Shown here in pieces: positions 1 to 8,136 of a stretch of DNA of 64,000 bases. The translations under genes were made by a program, and so were the position numbers. The notes below the pieces were generated by a model. That model did no database searches. It had not been told where the DNA came from and saw only the letters and a program-made list of their open reading frames with translations. Position 1 is the stretch's first letter. The number at the start of each line of letters is the position of its first letter. This stretch comes from an uncultured Eubacterium sp. (GTDB lineage Bacteria; Bacillota; Clostridia; Oscillospirales; Acutalibacteraceae): NCBI GenBank assembly GCA_910584985.1, contig CAJUDJ010000002.1, forward strand, positions 95,464 to 159,463, read 5' to 3'.

Positions 1-447
1 GAATACATTGCCGAAAAAATAAAAACAAATATACGCCAGCTGGAGGGCACAACAAAAAAAATATATGCCATGAGCCAGCTTTCCGGCACAATTCCTTCTA
101 TTCCCCTTGCACAGAGAGTTATTAAGGATGTAACAACGGACACACAGCCGGTTCCCGTTACCATTCAGAAAATTGTTGAAGAGGTAAGCAGAACGGAAGG
201 CGTTTCCGTTGAGGACCTTTACAGTAAAAAGCGCCGTGCAAATATTGTTAATGCAAGAAAAATAGCAATTTATATGATAAGAGAAATTACAAATTGCAGC
301 TATGAAACCATCGGCGATAATTTCGGACTGAATCATTCAACCATTATTTACAATATTAATCAGCTGATAGAAAGCATGGAAAAGAATTCAAAGCTTGCAA
401 GAAAAATTGAAGATATGATTAATAATATCAAAGAAGATAATTATTGA
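1..447 (+). CDS. dnaA: Chromosomal replication initiator DnaA (3' end)
   Basis: Partial gene: the reading frame is open from base 1 and only the last 148 residues are present. They cover the end of the AAA+ domain (EYIAEKI...RQLEG), the linker helix and domain IV, the helix-turn-helix that binds DnaA boxes. The basic helix (KKRRANIVNARKIAIYM) and the signature region are visible. The signature reads FGLNHSTIIY where most DnaA proteins have FGGRDHTTVxH, so it is one residue shorter, with Asp replaced by Asn and the later His by Tyr. DnaA melts oriC and loads the helicase; it is followed by dnaN as in most Firmicutes. Identity is secure from sequence plus gene order. Confidence 0.97.
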   Translation, partial: EYIAEKIKTNIRQLEGTTKKIYAMSQLSGTIPSIPLAQRVIKDVTTDTQPVPVTIQKIVEEVSRTEGVSVEDLYSKKRRANIVNARKIAIYMIREITNCSYETIGDNFGLNHSTIIYNINQLIESMEKNSKLARKIEDMINNIKEDNY

Positions 448-686
448 GTTTTCAACAACTTATCCGTTATAAACATAAACTTTTTTAAATGAATTGTTGA
501 AAAAATTTTTTATGCACAATTTGATAAAATTATGAACAATCCGCTGTTTATAATTTTAAGCTTATATTTGGCTTTATCCTTATTGTTTTTTACTTTTGAA
601 CAATTTCAACAGCCCTTATTACTATTACTATAACTATCATAATAATAAAATGAAAATTTTTTATTTTCAAAAAACGGAGGAAAATT
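448..686. other. dnaA-dnaN intergenic region, probable part of oriC
   Basis: This 239-base spacer is very A+T-rich and holds no gene. It contains one exact DnaA box (TTATGCACA, 510-518) and weaker matches at 460-468 (TTATCCGTT), 467-475 (TTATAAACA) and 530-538 (TTATGAACA), plus runs of A and T that could serve as an unwinding element. In Bacillus and relatives the origin is split on both sides of dnaA, with the unwinding element between dnaA and dnaN; assigning that role here is inference from position. The region must also carry the dnaN promoter, but no clear -35/-10 pair was found. Confidence 0.6.
510..518 (+). promoter_or_regulatory. DnaA box
   Basis: TTATGCACA is an exact match to the TTATNCACA consensus and lies in the A+T-rich dnaA-dnaN spacer. 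It may act in origin firing or in autoregulation of the dnaA-dnaN unit. Confidence 0.6.
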
Positions 687-1799
687 ATGAAATTTACCTG
701 TAACACAAAAAAACTGAATGAAGCATGCTCCAATGTTATCAAAGCTGTAAGCCAAAAGGTTACAATTCCCACGATTGAAGGAATTCTGATTGAATGCGGC
801 ACAGAAATACTGAGTCTTACAGGATATGATTTTGAATTCGGAATCACAACAACACTTTCCGCAACGGTTACAGAGCCGGGATCAATTGTAATTAATGCAA
901 AAATAATGTGTGATATTATAAGAAAACTTGCAGCAGATGTTGTAACCTTTGAAACAAGCGGAAATTCTGTTTCCATCATTTCAGGGGCTGCACAGTATAA
1001 TATTACGGGAATTGATGCAAATGATTATCCAGAGCTTCCGAGTGTTTCTGGCGGTTATCCGTTATTTATTGAAAAAAATATGCTTCATAAAATGGTTATG
1101 CAGACTTTGTTTGCTGTTGCCGAAAATGAAAATTCAAAACCTGTTCATACAGGTCTTAAATTTGAAATGACCTTAAATCAGCTTCGTCTTATCGGTGTTG
1201 ACGGATACAGGCTTGCCATTTCAACGGAAAATATTAATTATGAGGGCGAGGATTTTTCCTTTATTGTTCCGAAAAAAACAATAAGAGAACTTATTAAAAT
1301 AACCGGCGTTGATGAAGAAGAAAATATTTCCGTCAGTGTGGGAAAACGCCATATTATTTTTGAAATAGGTGATTACAGCATTATAAGCAGGCTTCTGGAC
1401 GGAGATTTTCTGGATTATAATGCAGCTGTTCCGAAAACGGGAACAACAACAGTTTTGATTAATACAAGGGAAGCAATTGCTTGTATTGAAAGGGCAATTC
1501 CTGTTGTTGAAAATAATGCAAAAAACCCAATCAGATGCCTTTTTGACAAGGATGAAATGCGGGTTTCAACGGTTTCTGCAAGAGGAAGAGTTGTGGATTA
1601 TACACATGCAAATATAAGCGGGGAAAGAGTGGAAATCGGATTTAATTCAAAATATATGCTTGATGCGCTGAATGCAGCAGATACAGACGAGGTAAAAATT
1701 GAACTCGGCGGTCCGGTCAGTCCGGTAAAAGTTATGCCGGCGAATGATGAAAGATTTTTATTCCTTGTTCTGCCTATGAGGTTAAAAAGTGAAATTTAA
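687..1799 (+). CDS. dnaN: DNA polymerase III beta sliding clamp
   Basis: A 370-residue protein starting MKFTCNTKKLNEACSNV, the usual length for the clamp, with three successive clamp domains and the typical C-terminal motif ending in VLPMRL, which contributes to the partner-binding pocket. The dimeric ring tethers polymerase III to DNA. The start is preceded by a good ribosome site (CGGAGG at 675-680). The stop overlaps the GTG start of the S4 gene, indicating translational coupling within the dnaN-rlbA-recF-remB-gyrB unit. Confidence 0.98.
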   Translation: MKFTCNTKKLNEACSNVIKAVSQKVTIPTIEGILIECGTEILSLTGYDFEFGITTTLSATVTEPGSIVINAKIMCDIIRKLAADVVTFETSGNSVSIISGAAQYNITGIDANDYPELPSVSGGYPLFIEKNMLHKMVMQTLFAVAENENSKPVHTGLKFEMTLNQLRLIGVDGYRLAISTENINYEGEDFSFIVPKKTIRELIKITGVDEEENISVSVGKRHIIFEIGDYSIISRLLDGDFLDYNAAVPKTGTTTVLINTREAIACIERAIPVVENNAKNPIRCLFDKDEMRVSTVSARGRVVDYTHANISGERVEIGFNSKYMLDALNAADTDEVKIELGGPVSPVKVMPANDERFLFLVLPMRLKSEI

Positions 1800-2037
1800 A
1801 TTAAAAATAGCCGAAAGGCATGAAGAAATTATTAAAATAAAAACAGATTATATCAAACTGGACAGCCTGCTTAAATTTTCAGGGCTTGCCGAAAGTGGAA
1901 GCTTTGCCAAAATGATGATAGAAGAAAATAATATTAAAGTAAACGGCGAAAGATGCACGGCAAGAGGAAAAAAAATAAGAAGCGGCGATATTGTTTCGGT
2001 AAGAAATATTGATTTAAAGGTTATTCATGAAGATTAA
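1789..2037 (+). CDS. rlbA: Small S4-domain RNA-binding protein (YaaA/RlbA family)
   Basis: An 82-residue protein read from a GTG start that overlaps the end of dnaN by 11 bases; GAGG about 8 bases upstream serves as ribosome site. The centre (IKLDSLLKFSGLAESGSFAK and VNGERCTARGKKIRSGD) is the S4 fold typical of the YaaA family, which sits between dnaN and recF in most Firmicutes. The family is thought to bind ribosomes or RNA; its exact role is not settled. It overlaps recF by 11 bases. Confidence 0.9.
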   Translation: MKFKLKIAERHEEIIKIKTDYIKLDSLLKFSGLAESGSFAKMMIEENNIKVNGERCTARGKKIRSGDIVSVRNIDLKVIHED

Positions 2038-3121
2038 TCATATTGAAATCGAGAATTACAGGAATATAGAAAATTTAAAACTTGATTTTGATGATATAAA
2101 TATCATTTACGGTGAAAATGCACAGGGAAAAACAAACCTTCTGGAAGCATTATATCTGTTTACGGGTTCAAAATCCTTCAGAGGTGTTAAAGACAGCCGT
2201 CTTGTAAAAATAGGAAGTGAATATGCAAAACTGAAGGCTGATTTTTTCAGCAGTAAAAGAAAGCAGAATGCAGAAATTTTTATAAAAGGGAAAAGAACAG
2301 CATCTCTTAATGGAATAAAAAAAGCTTCGCCGGCTTTGCTCGGAGAAGAAATAAAAGCTGTTGTTTTCAGCCCGGTTCATCTCTCTATGATAAAGGACGG
2401 GCCTGCCGAAAGAAGAAAATTTATTGACAATGCGCTGTGCCAGCTGAATTCAAATTACAGAAATGCGCTGAAAGAATATAACCGCTGCCTTGCACAGAGA
2501 AATATAATCTTAAAGGACATGCAGCAGTGCGGCGAACTTGATGAAATGCTTTATGTTTGGAATATAAATTTTGCAAAGGCAGGCGCAAAAATCATATATC
2601 AGCGTCAAAAATATATTGAAGCACTTTTTCCGTTTGCAAAGGAAATATTCACAGGAATATCCGGCGGAATAGAAGAAATCAATCTTATTTTAAAAGGTGC
2701 ATTTGATTACGCAGGATATTCTGTTGCCGAAATTGAAAAGAAGCTTCTTTTGCAGGTTGAAGAACATAAAAAGGAAGATATTCTGAATAGGATAACAACC
2801 GTTGGTCCGCACAGGGATGATCTTGAAATATTTATCAATAATAATGAAGCAAGAATTTACGGCAGCCAGGGGCAGCAGAGAAGCTGTGTGATTGCTTTAA
2901 AGCTTGCAGAAGCAAGCCTGCTCTGTGAAATGACGGAAATTATGCCTGTGGCTCTGCTGGATGATGTTATGAGTGAACTGGATGAAAAAAGGCAGGATTA
3001 TATTTTGAATCATATAAAAAACTGGCAGGTTTTTATTACCTGCTGTGATAAAAATACGGTTTTGCGCTTAAAAGAAGGAAAAGCCATCCATATTGCAGGC
3101 GGAAAAGTTATGGGGGATTGA
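2027..3121 (+). CDS. recF: DNA replication and repair protein RecF
   Basis: A 364-residue SMC-like ATPase of normal family length. Walker A is GENAQGKT (residues ~30-37), the ABC signature is YGSQGQQRS (~282-290), and Walker B is VALLDDVMSELD (~308-319). RecF helps load RecA at single-strand gaps. It overlaps the upstream S4 gene, and its stop codon TGA is directly followed by the ATG of remB, so these genes form one translationally coupled operon. Confidence 0.97.
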   Translation: MKINHIEIENYRNIENLKLDFDDINIIYGENAQGKTNLLEALYLFTGSKSFRGVKDSRLVKIGSEYAKLKADFFSSKRKQNAEIFIKGKRTASLNGIKKASPALLGEEIKAVVFSPVHLSMIKDGPAERRKFIDNALCQLNSNYRNALKEYNRCLAQRNIILKDMQQCGELDEMLYVWNINFAKAGAKIIYQRQKYIEALFPFAKEIFTGISGGIEEINLILKGAFDYAGYSVAEIEKKLLLQVEEHKKEDILNRITTVGPHRDDLEIFINNNEARIYGSQGQQRSCVIALKLAEASLLCEMTEIMPVALLDDVMSELDEKRQDYILNHIKNWQVFITCCDKNTVLRLKEGKAIHIAGGKVMGD

Positions 3122-3373
3122 ATGTATCTTCATATAGGAGAGGATACTGTTGTAAACAGTAAAAATATTATCGGAATTTTTGATATGGATACATCAACCG
3201 TAAATAAAGCAACGCGTGATTATCTTGAAAAAGCCGAAAAGGAAAATAAAATTATTTATGTTAATTATGAGCTTCCGAAAAGCTTTGTGGTAACAGAAAA
3301 TAAAGTGTATGTAGGCCCGCTGAATACGGCCACTTTACTTAAAAGAACAAGACAGGAGTTTAATAAATTATGA
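3122..3373 (+). CDS. remB: DUF370 family regulator RemB/YaaB-like
   Basis: An 83-residue protein beginning MYLHIGEDTVVNSKNIIGIFD, the hallmark of DUF370. Bacillus subtilis carries a member (remB/yaaB) at exactly this place between recF and gyrB; its paralogue RemA is a DNA-binding activator of matrix genes. The start abuts the recF stop and the end overlaps the gyrB start by four bases (ATGA). The function in this organism is inferred from family only. Confidence 0.88.
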   Translation: MYLHIGEDTVVNSKNIIGIFDMDTSTVNKATRDYLEKAEKENKIIYVNYELPKSFVVTENKVYVGPLNTATLLKRTRQEFNKL

Positions 3374-5337
3374 GTGAAGAAAATAAAACCGTTCTTGAAG
3401 AAGCGGATATGGATACTGTTGTAACAGAGGAATATTCTGCAAAGGATATTCAGGTGCTTGAAGGGCTTGAGGCTGTAAGAAAAAGGCCGGGTATGTATAT
3501 CGGTTCAACAGGCCCAAGAGGATTGCACCATCTTGTTTATGAAATTGTAGATAATTCCATTGATGAAGCACTTGCAGGTGTTTGCACGCATATTGAATGT
3601 GATATTCTGCCGGATAATATTATTTCCGTGCGTGATAACGGAAGAGGTATTCCGACAGGAATTAATGAAAAAACAGGACTTCCTGCCGTTACGGTTGTTT
3701 TAACGGTGCTTCATGCAGGCGGCAAATTCGGCGGAAGCGGATATAAAGTTTCAGGCGGTCTTCACGGTGTTGGTTCTTCTGTTGTAAATGCACTTTCCGA
3801 ATGGCTTGAGGTTGAGGTTACACAGAACGGACATATCTATGCCCAGAGATTTGAAAGAGGTGTGCCTGTTGATGATTTACATATTATCGGTGATGCAGAA
3901 GGGCATGGAACACTTATCCGATTTAAGGCAGACGGTGAAATTTTCAACGAAACAACTGTATATGATTATGAAGTGCTTGCACGCAGACTTCGTGAACAGG
4001 CATTTCTGAATGCAGGGCTTTCCATTACACTTTCAGATAAAAGGGAAAGTAATTCAGAGGAGCAGATCAGCGAGGAATTCTGTTATGAAGGCGGAATAAA
4101 ATCCTTTGTTGAATATATAAATACCAGCAGAGGACTGAATCCGATTCAGGAAAACATTATTCATCTTTCCACAACAAAGGATGATAAAAGCGCAGAAGTT
4201 GCTATCTGTTACACAGATTCATATAATGAAACGATGCTTTCTTTTGCAAATAATATCAATACGATTGACGGCGGAACACATGAAACCGGCTTCAAAACAG
4301 CGTTAACAAGAGTTTTTAATGATTATGGAAAGAAATTCGGTATTCTTAAAGACAGTGATAAAAAACTGAGCGGTGAAGATGTAAGAGAGGGTATAACGGC
4401 AATTATAAGCGTTAAGCTTACTGAAGCACAGTTTGAGGGTCAGACGAAGGGAAAACTCGGAAATACAGAAATTACAGGCCTTGTTTCCTCTATGGTTTAT
4501 GAAAAGCTGATGACTTATTTTGAGGAAAATCCTGCCGAAGCAAGGGTAATTCTAAGCAAATCTCTTGATGCATCAAGAGCAAGGGAGGCGGCAAGAAAGG
4601 CAAGAGATTCTGCAAGAAGCAAATCCGGCCTTGAAAGCACAAAGCTGCCCGGAAAATTGGCAGACTGTTCTTCAAACGAACCTGAGCTCTGCGAAATTTA
4701 TATTGTAGAGGGTGATTCGGCAGGCGGTTCTGCCAAGGACGGAAGAGACAGAGTGCACCAGGCTATTCTTCCGCTTTGGGGAAAAATGCTGAATGTTGAA
4801 AAGGCACGGCTTGACAAGGTTTACGGAAATGAAAAGCTGATGCCGGTTGTAACCGCTTTGGGAACAGGTATAGGCGAAGATTTTGATATTAATAAATTAA
4901 GATATCACAAAATTGTTATTATGGCGGATGCCGATGTGGATGGCGCACACATCAGAACACTGCTTTTAACCTTCTTTTTCCGTTATATGAAGCCTCTTGT
5001 TGAGGGCGGATTTATTTATCTTGCACAGCCCCCGCTTTTCAAATTAAGCAAGGGCAAAAAAAGTGTTTATGCCTATTCCGATGAGGAAAGGGATAAATAT
5101 ATTGAAGAAATGGGCGGTCAGTGTGATATTCAGCGCTATAAAGGTCTTGGTGAAATGGACCCTACACAACTTTGGGAAACCACGATGGACCCTGAATTCC
5201 GCACAATGCTCAGAGTAACAATTGATGATGCACAGAAGGCAAGCGAAAACTTTTCTATTCTTATGGGCGATAATGTTGAACCGCGCCGAGATTTCATCGT
5301 TAAAAATGCAAAATTCGTGCAAAATATGGATATTTAA
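3370..5337 (+). CDS. gyrB: DNA gyrase subunit B
   Basis: A 655-residue protein of normal length. It shows the GHKL ATPase motifs RKRPGMYIGSTG and EIVDNSIDEALAG near residues 37-70, then TOPRIM motifs EGDSAGGSAKDGRDR (~448-462) and DADVDGAHIRTLLL (~525-538), and ends with the gyrase-type tail (GLGEMDP...). It forms A2B2 gyrase with GyrA to introduce negative supercoils. The start overlaps remB by four bases. The downstream gap to gyrA (72 bases) holds no terminator, so the two are probably co-transcribed. Confidence 0.99.
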   Translation: MSEENKTVLEEADMDTVVTEEYSAKDIQVLEGLEAVRKRPGMYIGSTGPRGLHHLVYEIVDNSIDEALAGVCTHIECDILPDNIISVRDNGRGIPTGINEKTGLPAVTVVLTVLHAGGKFGGSGYKVSGGLHGVGSSVVNALSEWLEVEVTQNGHIYAQRFERGVPVDDLHIIGDAEGHGTLIRFKADGEIFNETTVYDYEVLARRLREQAFLNAGLSITLSDKRESNSEEQISEEFCYEGGIKSFVEYINTSRGLNPIQENIIHLSTTKDDKSAEVAICYTDSYNETMLSFANNINTIDGGTHETGFKTALTRVFNDYGKKFGILKDSDKKLSGEDVREGITAIISVKLTEAQFEGQTKGKLGNTEITGLVSSMVYEKLMTYFEENPAEARVILSKSLDASRAREAARKARDSARSKSGLESTKLPGKLADCSSNEPELCEIYIVEGDSAGGSAKDGRDRVHQAILPLWGKMLNVEKARLDKVYGNEKLMPVVTALGTGIGEDFDINKLRYHKIVIMADADVDGAHIRTLLLTFFFRYMKPLVEGGFIYLAQPPLFKLSKGKKSVYAYSDEERDKYIEEMGGQCDIQRYKGLGEMDPTQLWETTMDPEFRTMLRVTIDDAQKASENFSILMGDNVEPRRDFIVKNAKFVQNMDI

Positions 5338-5409
5338 TTTTTATTAAAAACGGCAAAAAATCTAAAAATTTCGTTTTAAAGAAATATAAAATTTCTTAAG
5401 GAGACAAAA

Positions 5410-7902
5410 ATGGCTGAAGAAGTTATAAGATATGACAATCAGAAGATTGTTAATGTTGAAATAAGCGATGAAATCAGAAAAGCCTTTCTGGATTATTCCA
5501 TGTCTGTTATCGTCAGCCGTGCCCTTCCGGATGTAAGGGACGGCTTAAAGCCGGTTCACAGGCGTATTCTTTATACAATGTTTGAAAATAACCTTTATCC
5601 CGATAAGGCTTACCGTAAATGTGCCGATACAGTCGGTTCTGTGCTCGGAAGATACCATCCGCACGGTGATGCATCCGTTTATGATGCCATGGTGCGTCTT
5701 GCGCAGACCTTTTCCATGCGGTATATGCTTGTAGACGGACACGGAAATTTTGGTACGGTTGACGGCGACCCTGCCGCTGCATACAGATATACGGAATCCA
5801 GAATGAGCAAAATCAGCATGAAAATGCTGGCTGATATTGATAAAAATACGGTTGATTTTGCACCGAACTATGATGATCGTTTAAAAGAGCCCACTGTGCT
5901 GCCCACAAGATTTCCGAATCTTCTTGTAAACGGTTCTTCGGGTATTGCCGTTGGTATGGCAACAAACATTCCTCCTCATAATATGAAAGAGGTTGTGGAG
6001 GGTGTTAATTACCTGATAGACCATCCCGATTGTGATGTGCCGGAGCTGATGCAGTATATAAAAGGCCCGGATTTTCCCACAGCTGGAATTGTTATGGGCA
6101 CAAAAGGAATAAAAGAAGCTTATTCAACCGGACGCGGCAAGATTTATCTTCGCGCAAGGGCGGAAATTGTTGAGGATAAGGGCGAAAGATACAAAATTAT
6201 TGTTACCGAACTTCCTTATCAGGTAAAAAAAGCAGAGCTGATTTCAAAAATAGCTGAGCTTGCCAAGGATAAACGCCTTGAGGGCATAGCAGACATAAAG
6301 GATTTTTCAAACCGCAAGGGAATGCATATTGAAATCACGGTTAAAAGGGATGCAAATGCACAGGTTGTTTTAAACAATCTGTTTAAAATGACGCAGATGC
6401 AGGTTACCTTCGGTGTAATTATGCTTGCGCTTGTTGACGGAGTGCCGAAATGCCTGCCGCTTAAAGACCTGCTTCAGCACTATATAAAGTTCAGAGAGGA
6501 TATTATTACCCGCAGAACAAGATTTGATCTTAAAAAAGCGCAGGACAGAAAGCATATTTTGGACGGACTTGCAAAAGCAATAGACATTGTTGATGAAATT
6601 ATCGCCACAATCCGTGCCTGCAAAGGCGGAAAATCAGAAGCAAAGCAGGCTATTATAGAAAAATTCGGCTTTGATGATCCACAGGCAACTGCGATTGTGA
6701 ATTTCCAGCTCGGTCAGCTTGCAGGCCTTGAAATTGAAAAGATAAACAATGAAATCGGTGAGCTTAAGGCGAAAATAGAAGATTTTATGGATATTCTTGA
6801 ACATGAGGAACGGGTTTTCCAAATCATCAAGGATGAATCAGCTGAAATTGTTGAAAAATTCGGCGATGAAAGAAGAACGGAAATCAGCGCAGTTATCGGT
6901 TCTGTAGAGGATGAAGATTTAATTCCTGTTGAAGAATCCATTCTTACCCTTACCAATATGGGCTATATGAAGCGAATGACGGTTGACACCTATAAGGCGC
7001 AGAACAGAGGCGGCCGCGGCATTATGGGCATGAGCAGGCGTGAAGAGGATGTTGCAAAAACGATGTTTTCCTGTTCCTCTCATGATGTTATCTTTATTTT
7101 CACAAACAAGGGAAAGGTTTTCAGAAAGAAAGCATATGAAATTCCTGCTTCCTCAAGAACGGGAAAGGGTATGAATGTTGTAAACCTGCTTCCGCTTGAA
7201 AAGGAAGAAACCGTTTCTGCAATGGTTAAAATTCCCGAGGATGAAAACAGAAAATATCTTTGCATGGTTACGAAAAAGGGTGTAATCAAGAGAACCGATA
7301 TAAATGAATATCAGCATATTCGCCAGAGCGGTATTATTGCAATCAATCTGGATGACGGCGATGAGCTTGCTTATGTTGAAATAACAGACGGCGAAAGAAA
7401 GCTTGTTGTTGCAACACACAGTGGTATGTGCATTTGCTTTAAGGAATCCGATGCAAGGCTTATCGGCAGAACGGCAAGAGGTGTAAGGGCCATTACGCTT
7501 GCCGAAGATGATTTTGTTGTGGGCTTTGCCGCCTCGCTTGAGGGATATACACTGCTTACCGTTTCCGAAACGGGATTCGGCAGAAAGAGCAGCTTTGATG
7601 ATTACAGAGTACAGAGCCGAGGCGGAAAAGGTCTGATTAACTACCGCACCTCGCAGTACGGCAAGGTTGCAATGATTGCACCTGTAACAGAAAACGAAGA
7701 TGTAATTATGATTACAAGCGATGGCATTGTTATCAGAACGCATGTGGATCAGATTTCAACGTTCCAGCGGCCGAGCAAGGGTGTTAAGGTTATGCGTGTG
7801 AATGACGGAGAAAAGGTTGCCACCATTTCTGTTGTGGACAGGTTTGAAGAGGATGCCGAGGAGGCAGAAGAAGCAGGCAATACAGCCGAAACAGAAGAAT
7901 AA
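5410..7902 (+). CDS. gyrA: DNA gyrase subunit A
   Basis: An 830-residue protein with the N-terminal breakage-reunion domain (YSMSVIVSRALPDVRDGLKPVHRR), the catalytic tyrosine in AAYRYTESRM (~Tyr 120), and a C-terminal beta-pinwheel domain that begins with the gyrase-specific GyrA box (QNRGGRG). The GyrA box separates it from ParC. The acidic tail (EEDAEEAEEAGN...) is usual. A clear AAGGAG ribosome site precedes the ATG, and a strong hairpin terminator follows 7 bases after the stop. Confidence 0.99.
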   Translation: MAEEVIRYDNQKIVNVEISDEIRKAFLDYSMSVIVSRALPDVRDGLKPVHRRILYTMFENNLYPDKAYRKCADTVGSVLGRYHPHGDASVYDAMVRLAQTFSMRYMLVDGHGNFGTVDGDPAAAYRYTESRMSKISMKMLADIDKNTVDFAPNYDDRLKEPTVLPTRFPNLLVNGSSGIAVGMATNIPPHNMKEVVEGVNYLIDHPDCDVPELMQYIKGPDFPTAGIVMGTKGIKEAYSTGRGKIYLRARAEIVEDKGERYKIIVTELPYQVKKAELISKIAELAKDKRLEGIADIKDFSNRKGMHIEITVKRDANAQVVLNNLFKMTQMQVTFGVIMLALVDGVPKCLPLKDLLQHYIKFREDIITRRTRFDLKKAQDRKHILDGLAKAIDIVDEIIATIRACKGGKSEAKQAIIEKFGFDDPQATAIVNFQLGQLAGLEIEKINNEIGELKAKIEDFMDILEHEERVFQIIKDESAEIVEKFGDERRTEISAVIGSVEDEDLIPVEESILTLTNMGYMKRMTVDTYKAQNRGGRGIMGMSRREEDVAKTMFSCSSHDVIFIFTNKGKVFRKKAYEIPASSRTGKGMNVVNLLPLEKEETVSAMVKIPEDENRKYLCMVTKKGVIKRTDINEYQHIRQSGIIAINLDDGDELAYVEITDGERKLVVATHSGMCICFKESDARLIGRTARGVRAITLAEDDFVVGFAASLEGYTLLTVSETGFGRKSSFDDYRVQSRGGKGLINYRTSQYGKVAMIAPVTENEDVIMITSDGIVIRTHVDQISTFQRPSKGVKVMRVNDGEKVATISVVDRFEEDAEEAEEAGNTAETEE

Positions 7903-7908
7903 AAAATA

Positions 7909-7939
7909 AAAAAAGCGGTGCTTGAAACACCGCTTTTTT
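7909..7939 (+). terminator. Terminator after gyrA
   Basis: Inverted repeat AAAAAGCGGTG / CACCGCTTTTTT with a 7-base loop and a run of T; closes the dnaN-gyrA transcription region. Confidence 0.92.
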
Positions 7940-8068
7940 GTTACCTTTTTTAGGTATCATCATTTTGTTTATATAATGTATTCTTTGTGTTTCTTTTATT
8001 TCTGTTTGCTTTCGGGCAGAGGAGATTATACAAGAAAAAGTTTCCGCCTGCAGTTTACAATTTATTTA

Positions 8069-8097
8069 TTGAAATGCAGACAGTTTTGATATATAAT
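8069..8097 (+). promoter_or_regulatory. Vegetative promoter for the LCP gene
   Basis: TTGAAA (8069-8074), 17-base spacer, TATAAT (8092-8097): a near-consensus sigma-70-type promoter 40 bases upstream of the LCP start. The rest of the gap from 7940 shows no gene. Confidence 0.75.
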
Positions 8098-8136
8098 ATT
8101 TTTGTGTATGAAAATTTTTAGGGAGGATTCTTTTTT

